Shown: piece after piece, positions 8,245-16,288 of the stretch
Numbering within the stretch: position 1 is the stretch's first letter
Layout of the letters: every line of letters starts with the position of its first letter
NCBI GenBank assembly: GCA_023231445.1
Contig: JALNVF010000024.1
Span: 1 to 30,184 of the forward strand
Direction: 5' to 3'
DNA: 30,184 bases
Source of the DNA: Treponema sp.
GTDB lineage: Bacteria; Spirochaetota; Spirochaetia; Treponematales; Treponemataceae
Program-made: the position numbers and the translations under genes
Notes under the pieces: generated by a model
Databases searched by the model: none
Seen by the model: only the letters and a program-made list of their open reading frames with translations
Told to the model about the DNA's origin: nothing

Positions 8245-9297
8245 TTACTTTTTAAAATCAATTGTAAAAATAAAATTCGCATATCCGTCAGCGGTATCCT
8301 GTACAAAACGCCACATAGAAACCTGCTCACGAATTTCCTGCTGAATTGAAAGCGGCAGGATTGAAGCCGGAGTTATGTTTATTGCAGATAAAGGAACGTT
8401 TCCTTTTGCAAGCACTTTAAACTGAATTGTTACGGTGCGGCTGCTGTCGATGAGCTTTGCGTTTTCATCGGAAATCTGAATAGACGGTTTTGAGGGATAC
8501 AGCAGGATTCTTGCAGATCCGTCGGTCATTTCTACTGCAACCTTTCCGTCAGAACTCCGCCCCGTTTTCACCGATGTCCGGGATTTTACCCCGTTTCCGG
8601 CAGACTGCGTGTATGTCGTCGCGCTGATAGCTCCCAGCGCTGCTTTCGTTGATGCATCAGCATTTTCTGCTTTTTTATTTTCAGAAGCTGACGAATTCAC
8701 CGGTCCGGCATTCTGCGGCGATGCTTCCGCCGAAGTTCCGGACAGCGCCGCTGCACCGGCAATCTGTTTTGTCTGCTCTGCACTTTGCGCCGTATTCGAC
8801 GTTACCGATGCATCCGCAAAGAGACTGTCATCCCACTGAACATTTTTTTCCTTCTGAACACGTTGTTCTGCCATTAATTCTTCAACACTCTTTTTATATA
8901 CCTGCGAAGGTTTTCCCGACGACATTTTAGTCTCCGGAGCAGCAGCATGCACGTTCTCCTGTTTTTTAACTGTTGAAGCCTTCTTTACCGGATCAGTTTT
9001 TTTCTGAGGTACCGGTTTATCTTTTGTTTCTGTTTTCTTTACCGGAACAGGTTTATTCACCTCTTCCGGCTGCAGTGGTACTGCTTTTTCAGGTTCTGAC
9101 GTCTTTATGGTCTTTTCGACAGGGACGGAGGCAAGTGTTATACGAACGGTTTTATATTCCGGATTTTTTTTAAAAACAGGTATAAACACAGAAACTGTAA
9201 TAAACACAAACCAGAATACAACGGTACCGGTTAACCCGATTTTTCTGCCCCGGGTGAGGATATCATCTTCTGCAGCAGGAAGAAAAGAAAACGTCAT
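8245..9297 (-). CDS. tonB: TonB-like energy transducer
   Basis: TonB spans the periplasm and passes the proton-motive energy gathered by ExbB/ExbD to outer-membrane transporters. The 350-residue product has a cytoplasmic N-terminus, one membrane helix at about 21-43, a long Pro/Lys/Val-rich periplasmic rod (about 58-115, with repeated KPVPVKK-like units), a low-complexity Ala/Ser/Asn stretch to about 245, and a folded C-terminal domain of about 90 residues. The C-terminal domain is divergent from the classical one, so the call leans on the architecture and on the gene order exbB-exbD-tonB. The ATG overlaps the exbD stop as ATGA, which suggests translational coupling. A TolA-like protein is the main alternative. 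Confidence 0.78.
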   Translation of the reverse strand: MTFSFLPAAEDDILTRGRKIGLTGTVVFWFVFITVSVFIPVFKKNPEYKTVRITLASVPVEKTIKTSEPEKAVPLQPEEVNKPVPVKKTETKDKPVPQKKTDPVKKASTVKKQENVHAAAPETKMSSGKPSQVYKKSVEELMAEQRVQKEKNVQWDDSLFADASVTSNTAQSAEQTKQIAGAAALSGTSAEASPQNAGPVNSSASENKKAENADASTKAALGAISATTYTQSAGNGVKSRTSVKTGRSSDGKVAVEMTDGSARILLYPSKPSIQISDENAKLIDSSRTVTIQFKVLAKGNVPLSAINITPASILPLSIQQEIREQVSMWRFVQDTADGYANFIFTIDFKK

Positions 9298-9704
9298 TTT
9301 TGTTTCGTCCGGAGATCTACTGCAGAATATCCGTTTCCGCGTATTACATCGAATATCTGTACAATCGTACCGTTTGTTACCTCTGAGTCTGCTTCAAGAG
9401 TAATCGGTATTTCGTCCTTTTTTTTGTTTTTAGTATCATATGCGGCAAGTTCGTCACCGAGCGTTTTAAATGTAACTTTTTTATCGTTGAACCAGAGTCC
9501 GTCATTTTTGTCGGCAGTGATTATTATTCCGGAAGTTGCCGTACTCTGTGCGGTACTGCTTGCAGGCAGATTAAGACTGATTCCCGGCATGACTGCAAAC
9601 GTCGTAGAAACAAGAAAGAACAGAATCAGCTGAAAGACAACGTCTATCATCGGAGTCATATCTATATTCGACGCCGCTGCCCGGCGGTGTGCATGAAGCT
9701 GCAT
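9294..9704 (-). CDS. exbD: ExbD/TolR family biopolymer transport protein
   Basis: ExbD is the inner-membrane partner of ExbB and carries the protonatable aspartate of the motor. The 136-residue product matches the family length. The signature NIDMTPMIDVVFQLILFF starts at residue 13, with the key aspartate D21 at the start of the single membrane helix. A periplasmic domain with an AAYDTKNKK-containing segment and a typical ending (VIRGNGYSAVDLRTK) follows. The ATG sits one base after the exbB stop and is preceded by GGAAGGG. TolR is the alternative; the tonB neighbour favours ExbD. Confidence 0.93.
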   Translation of the reverse strand: MQLHAHRRAAASNIDMTPMIDVVFQLILFFLVSTTFAVMPGISLNLPASSTAQSTATSGIIITADKNDGLWFNDKKVTFKTLGDELAAYDTKNKKKDEIPITLEADSEVTNGTIVQIFDVIRGNGYSAVDLRTKQK

Positions 9705-9705
9705 A

Positions 9706-10317
9706 TTATTTTACCCTTCCTGTAAGTCTGAGTACAACCGACGTCACATCCGATTCCATTTCAACTATACAGTGATTCACACGGGACAAAAAATAATTAT
9801 GAAAGACAACGGCAGGAATGGAAACGACAAGACCTCCGACTGTTGTTACAAGAGCTTCCGCTATAGAACTTGCCAGATGAGCAGGATCCCCCATACCCGT
9901 TCCACCGCCCAGCACATTGAATGCTTTAATGTTTCCTGTAACCGTTCCGAGAAGACCGAGGAGCGTAGCAATATTTGCAATAGTTCCAAGCGCCGTCAGC
10001 AGATGCTCATACCGGGGGATGACAAGATCCATTTCCGCCTCAACAGCTTCTTTCATGTCCTTCTCGTCCCACCGGCGGCAGTCAAGCGCTTTTTTTATAA
10101 CCTGAGAAGTAGGAGTATCTGCTTCTGCGCATGCAACGGCAGCGGCCTCATAGTTGCTTCCTGAAAGAGAACCGTTCAAATCATAAATCAGTTTAACATC
10201 ACGTTTTTTAATCATATAGAAATAATAACAGCGTTCTATAATAATATATGTCGCAATTATTCCGCAGAGAATAATCGGTATCATAAGAACTCCGCCTGAC
10301 CGTATAGCTTCAAACAT
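9706..10317 (-). CDS. exbB: ExbB/TolQ/MotA family proton channel protein
   Basis: ExbB forms the inner-membrane channel that surrounds ExbD helices and drives TonB. The 203-residue product has an N-terminal membrane helix (about 10-28), a cytoplasmic segment with conserved acidic helices, and two C-terminal helices containing the hallmarks LLGLLGTVTG (near residue 119) and ALVTTVGGLVVSIPAV (near 154). AGGAG lies seven to eight bases before the ATG, so this start is well supported. It is the first of the exbB-exbD-tonB trio and follows the barrel gene by 57 bases, with no terminator in between. Confidence 0.94.
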   Translation of the reverse strand: MFEAIRSGGVLMIPIILCGIIATYIIIERCYYFYMIKKRDVKLIYDLNGSLSGSNYEAAAVACAEADTPTSQVIKKALDCRRWDEKDMKEAVEAEMDLVIPRYEHLLTALGTIANIATLLGLLGTVTGNIKAFNVLGGGTGMGDPAHLASSIAEALVTTVGGLVVSIPAVVFHNYFLSRVNHCIVEMESDVTSVVLRLTGRVK

Positions 10318-10374
10318 TTTTACTGCTCCTGTACCATGTATGATAAAATCACAAAGATTTAAGCCAAGTATTAC

Positions 10375-12009
10375 CTAAAAAAAGAATTTAATAACAAAAC
10401 CGGTCGAACCGCTTCTTGTAATGTACCGTCCTGCATATGTACGGGATTCTCCGGTAATTAATTTTACTACATCATCGGCGGTGACCGCAAGACGCACAGC
10501 CTTTGTAAGCCGGTAAAAACCGGAAAAATTCAGTTCCGGCATATGGTCTGCATTTTCATCCGGCGAAAGACTGATTTCCGTACCGGCCCCCCACCGGGAA
10601 TCGCTTCCCTGGAGAGATACAGATACCGCAATCGTATCAGGTGTTTCAAGTACCGGCACATAGAGCCACTGGGCTTTCCATGATCCTCTGAGTGTAAGTA
10701 TACCTTTACTGAAAGAAATTCCGGTGTCTGTACAGAGCAGGCTGCGGTCTGTCTGCTTATACGTATACTGCCCGTATGCAAAACCGTCTTCGTAATCTGG
10801 TTCCCAGACACCGTTGCCGAACGCTGTCTGCCTGTATTCCGCTTCAGCAGTAAAAGAAAGTATATCTTTTACCGGTACGGCGGCAGTAATTTTTCCGTAC
10901 CAGTCGCTTGTCTCACCGGGAATAAACGAAAGCTCACTGAACGTATATTTTTTCTCAAGATCCGCGTAAAGCGGCTGTTCCGATGCAATTCCCCCTTCGG
11001 CTGAAAGAGCCGTTTTCCGTGAAGAAAGGCCCGTAACAAATGACGAATTGACGCCGAGTGTAAACGGAACGACCACAGGAGTTCCTCCCAGTTCGGTTCC
11101 GATTACAGCAGCAGCATCGCCGTAAACAGCTATAAAGTCATTTTTCCATCCGAGTCCGGTACCGAAACGGGCGCGGTTTGTATTGCCGCTGGAAAGCACA
11201 CCCGCAGTATCAGACTGAAGATACCATGCAGCTGAAAAATATGACGAAAATCCGCCTGTTCCCCATCCCAGTCTTGCAGAAGGAGAAAGTGAAAACACCG
11301 CAGACTTTTCTGCATAGTCGGCAGCCGCCGGAGAACCGGTAATACTGGTAATACCGACAAAACGGTTGTACCATCCGGTATTCACATCGGAGTGAAGGCT
11401 GAATCCGCCGGGCAGCGTCCAGGCAGCATCAGCTTTACCAGCAACAGTCTGTTTCGTCACATCATAGAATTCTTCACCCTGATTCTGCAGTCCGTTCCCG
11501 ACAGATTCGTAGCTGCCGCTTAATTCATAAGCTGCATTTTTTGTTGTAAATGTTTTTTTCCCGGTTATAGCTGCCGTCCGGTCGTAAAAACCGTCTGTAA
11601 ACGAATTCCGTGCATATCCGTCGGCACTTTCATAATTAAAACCGATTCTGAACGGATCAGTACCCGCTGAACGGTATACGGAAAAATTTCCGTTAAAAAC
11701 TCCGGGACCTCCCCCGCCGATAAGTCCCTCGGCATACACTGAATTTTCAGGCGCTGTTTTCGAAACAGTCTCATCGGCACCGGCATTCTTTCCTGCCGGA
11801 ACTTCCGGAAGTTCCGGCAGGACGGTTTTTGACTCTGATACGGAAGGAAGTACTTCTGAAAAATCAGGGACTGCGTTTTTGCCCGCTGTAAGCGCATCTC
11901 CCGACACGACTGTCGTTACATCAGGCAGCGTTATTCCACTGTTCTGTGCAAAAAGAAATGCCGTGGAAATAACTGTTAGTATACAACATACATATATTTT
12001 CTTTTTCAT
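10375..12009 (-). CDS. Outer-membrane beta-barrel protein linked to TonB
   Basis: The 544-residue product has a signal peptide (MKKKIYVCC..., cleavage near AFLFA-QNS at 21/22), then a Pro-rich linker to about residue 90, then about 450 residues of alternating polar and aromatic strands ending in GFVIKFFF. A C-terminal Phe is the usual BAM recognition signal of outer-membrane barrels. At 30-36, DVTTVVS resembles a TonB box. No plug domain of the usual 120-150 residues fits between box and barrel. The start overlaps the upstream TPR stop as ATGA and has AGGAAGGCAGG before it. I do not recognise a specific family. The exbB-exbD-tonB neighbours suggest an energised transporter or secretion port; a structural barrel is possible. 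Confidence 0.8.
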   Translation of the reverse strand: MKKKIYVCCILTVISTAFLFAQNSGITLPDVTTVVSGDALTAGKNAVPDFSEVLPSVSESKTVLPELPEVPAGKNAGADETVSKTAPENSVYAEGLIGGGGPGVFNGNFSVYRSAGTDPFRIGFNYESADGYARNSFTDGFYDRTAAITGKKTFTTKNAAYELSGSYESVGNGLQNQGEEFYDVTKQTVAGKADAAWTLPGGFSLHSDVNTGWYNRFVGITSITGSPAAADYAEKSAVFSLSPSARLGWGTGGFSSYFSAAWYLQSDTAGVLSSGNTNRARFGTGLGWKNDFIAVYGDAAAVIGTELGGTPVVVPFTLGVNSSFVTGLSSRKTALSAEGGIASEQPLYADLEKKYTFSELSFIPGETSDWYGKITAAVPVKDILSFTAEAEYRQTAFGNGVWEPDYEDGFAYGQYTYKQTDRSLLCTDTGISFSKGILTLRGSWKAQWLYVPVLETPDTIAVSVSLQGSDSRWGAGTEISLSPDENADHMPELNFSGFYRLTKAVRLAVTADDVVKLITGESRTYAGRYITRSGSTGFVIKFFF

Positions 12010-12959
12010 AACCTGCCTTCCTGCTGATCCAGACTTTCTGCCTGCCGGCTCCCTGGATACAGCTTTTTGAGTGTTTTTACTGTTTCGTCTGCATCTCCGT
12101 CTTTTCCTGCGGCCTTGAATGCATCCGCAGCATTGTATAACGAAGCTGCAGCTTTCTCATCTTTACCGTTCGTCCGGTACTGTTCTGCGGCAAACAGATA
12201 CATATCAGCCGCTTCTTTATTCTTCCCTGACTGACGGCTGTATAAGCCTGCGATACTGGCATTTTCTGCCGCTTCAAGGCTTTCCGTATCGAGATGCTGT
12301 TTCTCAACGGCAAGCAGCTGTTGTGCAAGATCCGCCGCACGTGCAAAAGTTGCGCCGGAAGCCGCATACAGCGCAGCAAGTTCTGTTCCGGCTTTCCGGC
12401 CTTCCGCTGTGGAAAGTCTGCCTTTCTGCTCATATTCAGTCAGTTTGCGAACGACCGGTTCATTGCTGCCTGATGCCAGTTTTTCCAGTTCACGAACCTG
12501 TTTTTCTATTCCGTCGGATTCTGCCTGACTACCGTAATTTTTAAGAAGATTTAGAGCCTGTTCAAGTGCATCACCGTAATCGCCGGTCTGCCGGTACAGG
12601 ACCACAAGATTTTTCATCGCACCGTATATATAGGTACTGCCGGGGTATTTTTTTATAAGCGCATTATTCAGCAGAACGGCACGATTTGTATTCCCCTGCT
12701 GTGCCTGGCAGTCTGCACTGAAGTACCATGATGCATCGGTAAATCTTCCGTCAGGATACTGATTATTATATTCATTAAACCGGGTCAGAGCCGTATCATA
12801 CTGTTTTACCGTATAATAAATTTCTCCCCGGCGGTACATAGATTCCTCTGCAAGTTCTTCCGACGGAAAAGTATGTGCAATTCCCAGATAGGCATTGTCT
12901 GCTTTTCCTGTTTCTCCCTGTTTGACAAAAATCTGCGCAGTTTCATACAGACATTTCAT
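12006..12959 (-). CDS. TPR protein, C-terminal fragment of a gene split by TAG
   Basis: The 317-residue product contains TPR-like repeats of the YbgF/BamD-like type (for example RRGEIYYTVKQYDTALTRF, then NEYNNQYPDG), a charged middle part and more repeats near the end (AAASLYNAADAFKAAGKDGDADE). It has no signal peptide and its ATG has no Shine-Dalgarno sequence. It lies in the same frame as the upstream TPR gene, with only TAG and two codons between them, and the repeat spacing continues across the stop. I therefore read it as the C-terminal third of one periplasmic protein of about 956 codons. Separate translation by reinitiation at this ATG is possible, but the product would lack an export signal. 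Its stop overlaps the barrel ATG. Confidence 0.7.
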   Translation of the reverse strand: MKCLYETAQIFVKQGETGKADNAYLGIAHTFPSEELAEESMYRRGEIYYTVKQYDTALTRFNEYNNQYPDGRFTDASWYFSADCQAQQGNTNRAVLLNNALIKKYPGSTYIYGAMKNLVVLYRQTGDYGDALEQALNLLKNYGSQAESDGIEKQVRELEKLASGSNEPVVRKLTEYEQKGRLSTAEGRKAGTELAALYAASGATFARAADLAQQLLAVEKQHLDTESLEAAENASIAGLYSRQSGKNKEAADMYLFAAEQYRTNGKDEKAAASLYNAADAFKAAGKDGDADETVKTLKKLYPGSRQAESLDQQEGRL

Positions 12960-12965
12960 ACCGAA

Positions 12966-12968
12966 CTA
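12966..12968 (-). other. In-frame TAG that splits the TPR gene
   Basis: The TAG follows codons for MQKN and is followed in the same frame by TTC GGT ATG. The distance from one repeat's glycine (SGNYAKA) to the next (QGETGKA) across the stop is 35 positions, close to the 34-residue TPR period. TAG also ends murJ and the barrel gene, so it is not reassigned genome-wide. Confidence 0.75.
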
Positions 12969-14876
12969 ATTTTTCTGCATTGTATAAGGAGAAAGTACGC
13001 TCAACGCTTTTGCATAATTACCGGAATCCGCATAGATTCCGGAACAAAGCAGTACAGCTTTCTCTCGCGATGATACATCCGGTGCTGTTTTCACCGCTTC
13101 TTCCGCCTGCACTGCAGCCTGTTCATAGTTACCATTCTGTACAGCGGCGTTTGCTGCAGTTATGCGTGCATTCCAGTACAGCTCGCTGCCCTGATATTTC
13201 TCTGCAAAAGCCGCCAGTGAAGAATACGCCGCACCGCTCTCACCAAGTCTGTATTGTGCATACCCAAGGTAAAAAAGTGCATACTGCTGATATTTACTGC
13301 CTGCAGACGTACCAAGATATTTTGAAAAATATTTTTCGGCACTATTCCAGTCACGGCTGTTAAAAGCTGCAAGACCTACTACATACAAAGCGTCTTTTTC
13401 CCCGGATTGTACGGCCTGCACATATGCGTCCGAAGGCTGTCCTTCAAGAAGAAGTGTTTCGGCATAATCAAGGCGGACTGCATCATTTATTTTTCCATTT
13501 TTATCCATACGCACATATATGGCCAGTGCATCAGGAATCCGCTGCAGCTTTACAAGAGTGCGGGCATAAAGTGCAAGTGTCTGCGCATCCTGATTCTCAT
13601 TGCTGTTTTTTTCAATAATATCGGCAGCCGTACCGTATTCTCCCGTATTATAATAAGCAGAGGCTGTATAATACCGTGTTTTTTCATCGGCTGTCGTAAT
13701 TTCTGCCGCATATGATTTTACATCATTCCATTTTTCCTGCAGAGCGGCATATTTGAGCATAAGAACAGTATATGCGGCATAGCTGCTGTCTTTTTCTCCG
13801 AGTTCTGCATCCTTTTCCGCCTTTTCAAGATATACGGAAGCAGCAGAAGGGCCTGTCTCGCGGAACATAATCTCTGCAACGTATAATGCTGCAGTCTGTT
13901 TCACCGTATCAACCGCATTGTCAGCGACAGAATTTAGATACTGCATCGCTTTTTCAAAATCATTCCGGTTGTATGCATCGATTCCGAGACGGAGCCAGAA
14001 TTCAGAAACCAGCCCGGGAGAATCAGCAAGGACACTCTGTGCCTGTACAAGAACTGTTCCGGCATCAGTCCCGACTTCTTTTCTGTGTTCCGCTGAAACC
14101 GTATACGCTTTCTGGAGAGCGGATGCAGCAAACTTCTTCTGTCCGGCAGCCAGAACGGTACTGTATAACTCAAAGGCTTTCCGGTACTGTCCCTGCCCGC
14201 TGTACGCATCACCTGCATAAAGTGAAAAAAGTTCATAAACATCTGCAGATAAAAAATCCCCGGGAAAAGTACTGTACAGGTCTGTCGTCTGCCTGTACGA
14301 ATTCGTTCTGTTGTACGAATCAGCAAGTTTCAGAACAGCTTCCTCATAATCCGCGAAAGAATATTTTTTACCGTTCGCGACAACATAACCGAACGGATCG
14401 ACAGCTTTCTCATACAGACCGAGCACATAACAGGAACGTGCACTGTACAAAACTGCAGAGCTGTAATATTGCCCGTCCGGTCCGCTTATTCTGCAGCTGT
14501 TAAAAAAAGAAAGCAGGGCGTCTCTGTAGTTACGCTGTGCATACTGCGCCCGGCCTTTCCAATAGAAACAGGCATGGCTGAGTTTCTGATTTTTTTGAAC
14601 AAGTGTTCCGGTCTTTTCAAGTACTTTTTCCGCATCACTGCTCCGGCCAAGACGTACGAGACTTTCGCCTTCCATAACAAGAGCCTGTCCGGCGAACACA
14701 GAATCGGGATACGCTGATTCGAGCTGGGAGGCATACTCCACTGCACCCGGATAAAATCCACTGCGGTACGAGGCAGTCAATTCATTAAAAAGAGCCATAT
14801 CTGTCTCTTCTGCATACAGAACCTGTATCAGAAACAGGACGACAATAAAAAAAAGATTTTTTTTCGCCATATTCAT
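12966..14876 (-). CDS. Exported TPR-repeat protein, N-terminal part of a split gene
   Basis: The 636-residue product has a signal peptide (MNMAKKNLFFIVV..., likely cleaved after VLYA near residue 22) and then many TPR-like helix pairs through to the end (for example SHACFYWKGRAQYAQRNYRDALL, ALFYLGYAQYRLGESGAAY, ALFARTLVK-type units). It is predicted to be a periplasmic or outer-membrane-associated scaffold. It ends at a TAG with the TPR phase running on into the next frame-matched gene. The coding sequence starts with an A8 and a T8 tract at 14847-14864, within the signal peptide codons. The start lies five bases after the upstream stop and has no strong Shine-Dalgarno sequence, so translation is probably coupled. 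The TPR fold is clear; the partner is not. Confidence 0.82.
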   Translation of the reverse strand: MNMAKKNLFFIVVLFLIQVLYAEETDMALFNELTASYRSGFYPGAVEYASQLESAYPDSVFAGQALVMEGESLVRLGRSSDAEKVLEKTGTLVQKNQKLSHACFYWKGRAQYAQRNYRDALLSFFNSCRISGPDGQYYSSAVLYSARSCYVLGLYEKAVDPFGYVVANGKKYSFADYEEAVLKLADSYNRTNSYRQTTDLYSTFPGDFLSADVYELFSLYAGDAYSGQGQYRKAFELYSTVLAAGQKKFAASALQKAYTVSAEHRKEVGTDAGTVLVQAQSVLADSPGLVSEFWLRLGIDAYNRNDFEKAMQYLNSVADNAVDTVKQTAALYVAEIMFRETGPSAASVYLEKAEKDAELGEKDSSYAAYTVLMLKYAALQEKWNDVKSYAAEITTADEKTRYYTASAYYNTGEYGTAADIIEKNSNENQDAQTLALYARTLVKLQRIPDALAIYVRMDKNGKINDAVRLDYAETLLLEGQPSDAYVQAVQSGEKDALYVVGLAAFNSRDWNSAEKYFSKYLGTSAGSKYQQYALFYLGYAQYRLGESGAAYSSLAAFAEKYQGSELYWNARITAANAAVQNGNYEQAAVQAEEAVKTAPDVSSREKAVLLCSGIYADSGNYAKALSVLSPYTMQKN

Positions 14877-14881
14877 TCACG

Positions 14882-16267
14882 TTAAAGCGGAAAGAATTTA
14901 TCAGAAGTTTTCATCCGCGTCAAATGGATAAAATTGCTGCTGTTGCTCCGGCAGAAATCGTCAATTGTTGATTCCACGCCGTTTCTGAACACAACGCAGT
15001 TGAATTTTCCAACGGTATCGAAATACGGGAACAATATTGCACACTGGTTGAACACTTTTACTTCCGGAGATGTTCTGCGGTCGGTCTCACGGACAGCCGC
15101 AAGATAACATTCTCCGGGATATTCCGATGCGAACACATACATAAGCGGCTTGAGCACAACGGCAGGATATCCTCCGTCCTTTATATAACCGACAGTGTTC
15201 ATCATACCACCGGCCGTAAGTACTGCAGAAAACGGGTCTTCAGTCATATCGACGCCGGATTGTGCATACAGATACTTTCTGCCGGTATTTACAGAAAGAA
15301 CAGCTGCTGCAATATTACGTGTCCAGTCAAGTGCAAACGAAGTGCTGTATTTTTCCGCCATAATTCCCTGATAGCCGGTCGGATCATATTCGACTGTCGG
15401 GACAAGCAGCGGTTCCCGTTTTAAGCTGCTTCCTGCAAGCGGGTTTACAAGGCCGTCTGCGATCCATTTTATAAAGCCTGCAGAAGAAAGTGAAATTTTA
15501 TCAGCATCTTCTTCAGGAATCTCACGCTTTTTTCCGGTGGAAATGTACACAGGTTCGTCGTTTTCATCATACATTGCATCTTCCGCATACACAAGACCGG
15601 GAAGCTTTTCCCTGATAACATTTATCATCTGCAGCGTACTGTGGTACATGTCCGTATACGGATATGCATATTTCCACGGCAGCGTGTTCTTTGTCCATGA
15701 AAAGATATCTGTAAACGACGCTGCATAAAACCGCTCAAAAGGCAGGCCTGTAGGGACTTGATATGCCGCATATCCGCCGAAAACAATAAAATCAGCGTAT
15801 GCGTTATTTTTAAGCGGAACAAACTGCACGTACACATCGCTGTCTTTTGCAAAATAGTATCTGATGCGGAGCGGATCGCCGGAACGCTTGTCACGGACAA
15901 GCACCCAGCTTCCCGGTGCATCACCAGGATAAACACTCTGCATTTCCGTACGTTTTCCTTTATCAGAATACACATCTACAGGCAGCTCCGCACGAGGCGA
16001 CACAAAAACAGTGAACGTCGTTTCTGATTCTTCAAGTCGTATTTGAAACTGAATACCGGCTTTGTTCTGCCGTAATTCCTGACGGTTCATACGTAAATCG
16101 TTCAGAGGCGCTTCGAACCAGGACTCTATGAGTTCTGCGCGAATTCCAGACGAATCAGGAATTTCACAGCGGTTGTATTCCGCATAAGCGGAAATACATA
16201 CAATCATGAAAAATACTGATGTACTAAAAATCCTCTTACTCGTTATCACTGTCACCATTCTCCGCAT
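14882..16267 (-). CDS. Secreted protein of unknown function
   Basis: I do not recognise a family for this 461-residue protein. An N-terminal signal peptide is visible (basic residues, then STSVFFMIVCISAYA, cleavage near AYA-EYN), so it acts in the periplasm or beyond. The mature part looks mixed alpha/beta with a beta-rich first half (VFVSPRAELPVDVYS, VQFVPLKNNAYADFIVFGG), a segment SLSSAGFIKWIADGLVNP near residue 260, and a Cys-containing C-terminal third. It has no obvious membrane helices or repeats. It starts 21 bases after the activase stop and ends five bases before the TPR gene, so it belongs to the envelope operon. ATG 16267 has AGGA about 11 bases upstream; ATG 16258, with GGAG just before it, is a plausible alternative start. 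Confidence 0.75.
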   Translation of the reverse strand: MRRMVTVITSKRIFSTSVFFMIVCISAYAEYNRCEIPDSSGIRAELIESWFEAPLNDLRMNRQELRQNKAGIQFQIRLEESETTFTVFVSPRAELPVDVYSDKGKRTEMQSVYPGDAPGSWVLVRDKRSGDPLRIRYYFAKDSDVYVQFVPLKNNAYADFIVFGGYAAYQVPTGLPFERFYAASFTDIFSWTKNTLPWKYAYPYTDMYHSTLQMINVIREKLPGLVYAEDAMYDENDEPVYISTGKKREIPEEDADKISLSSAGFIKWIADGLVNPLAGSSLKREPLLVPTVEYDPTGYQGIMAEKYSTSFALDWTRNIAAAVLSVNTGRKYLYAQSGVDMTEDPFSAVLTAGGMMNTVGYIKDGGYPAVVLKPLMYVFASEYPGECYLAAVRETDRRTSPEVKVFNQCAILFPYFDTVGKFNCVVFRNGVESTIDDFCRSNSSNFIHLTRMKTSDKFFPL

Positions 16268-16288
16268 ACAAACTTTTATCCTGAATTT

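Noticed and set aside
13886..14503. 205-codon open frame on the plus strand
   Set aside because: It is antisense to the TPR gene, with low-complexity His/Gln/Arg-rich translation and no start signal.
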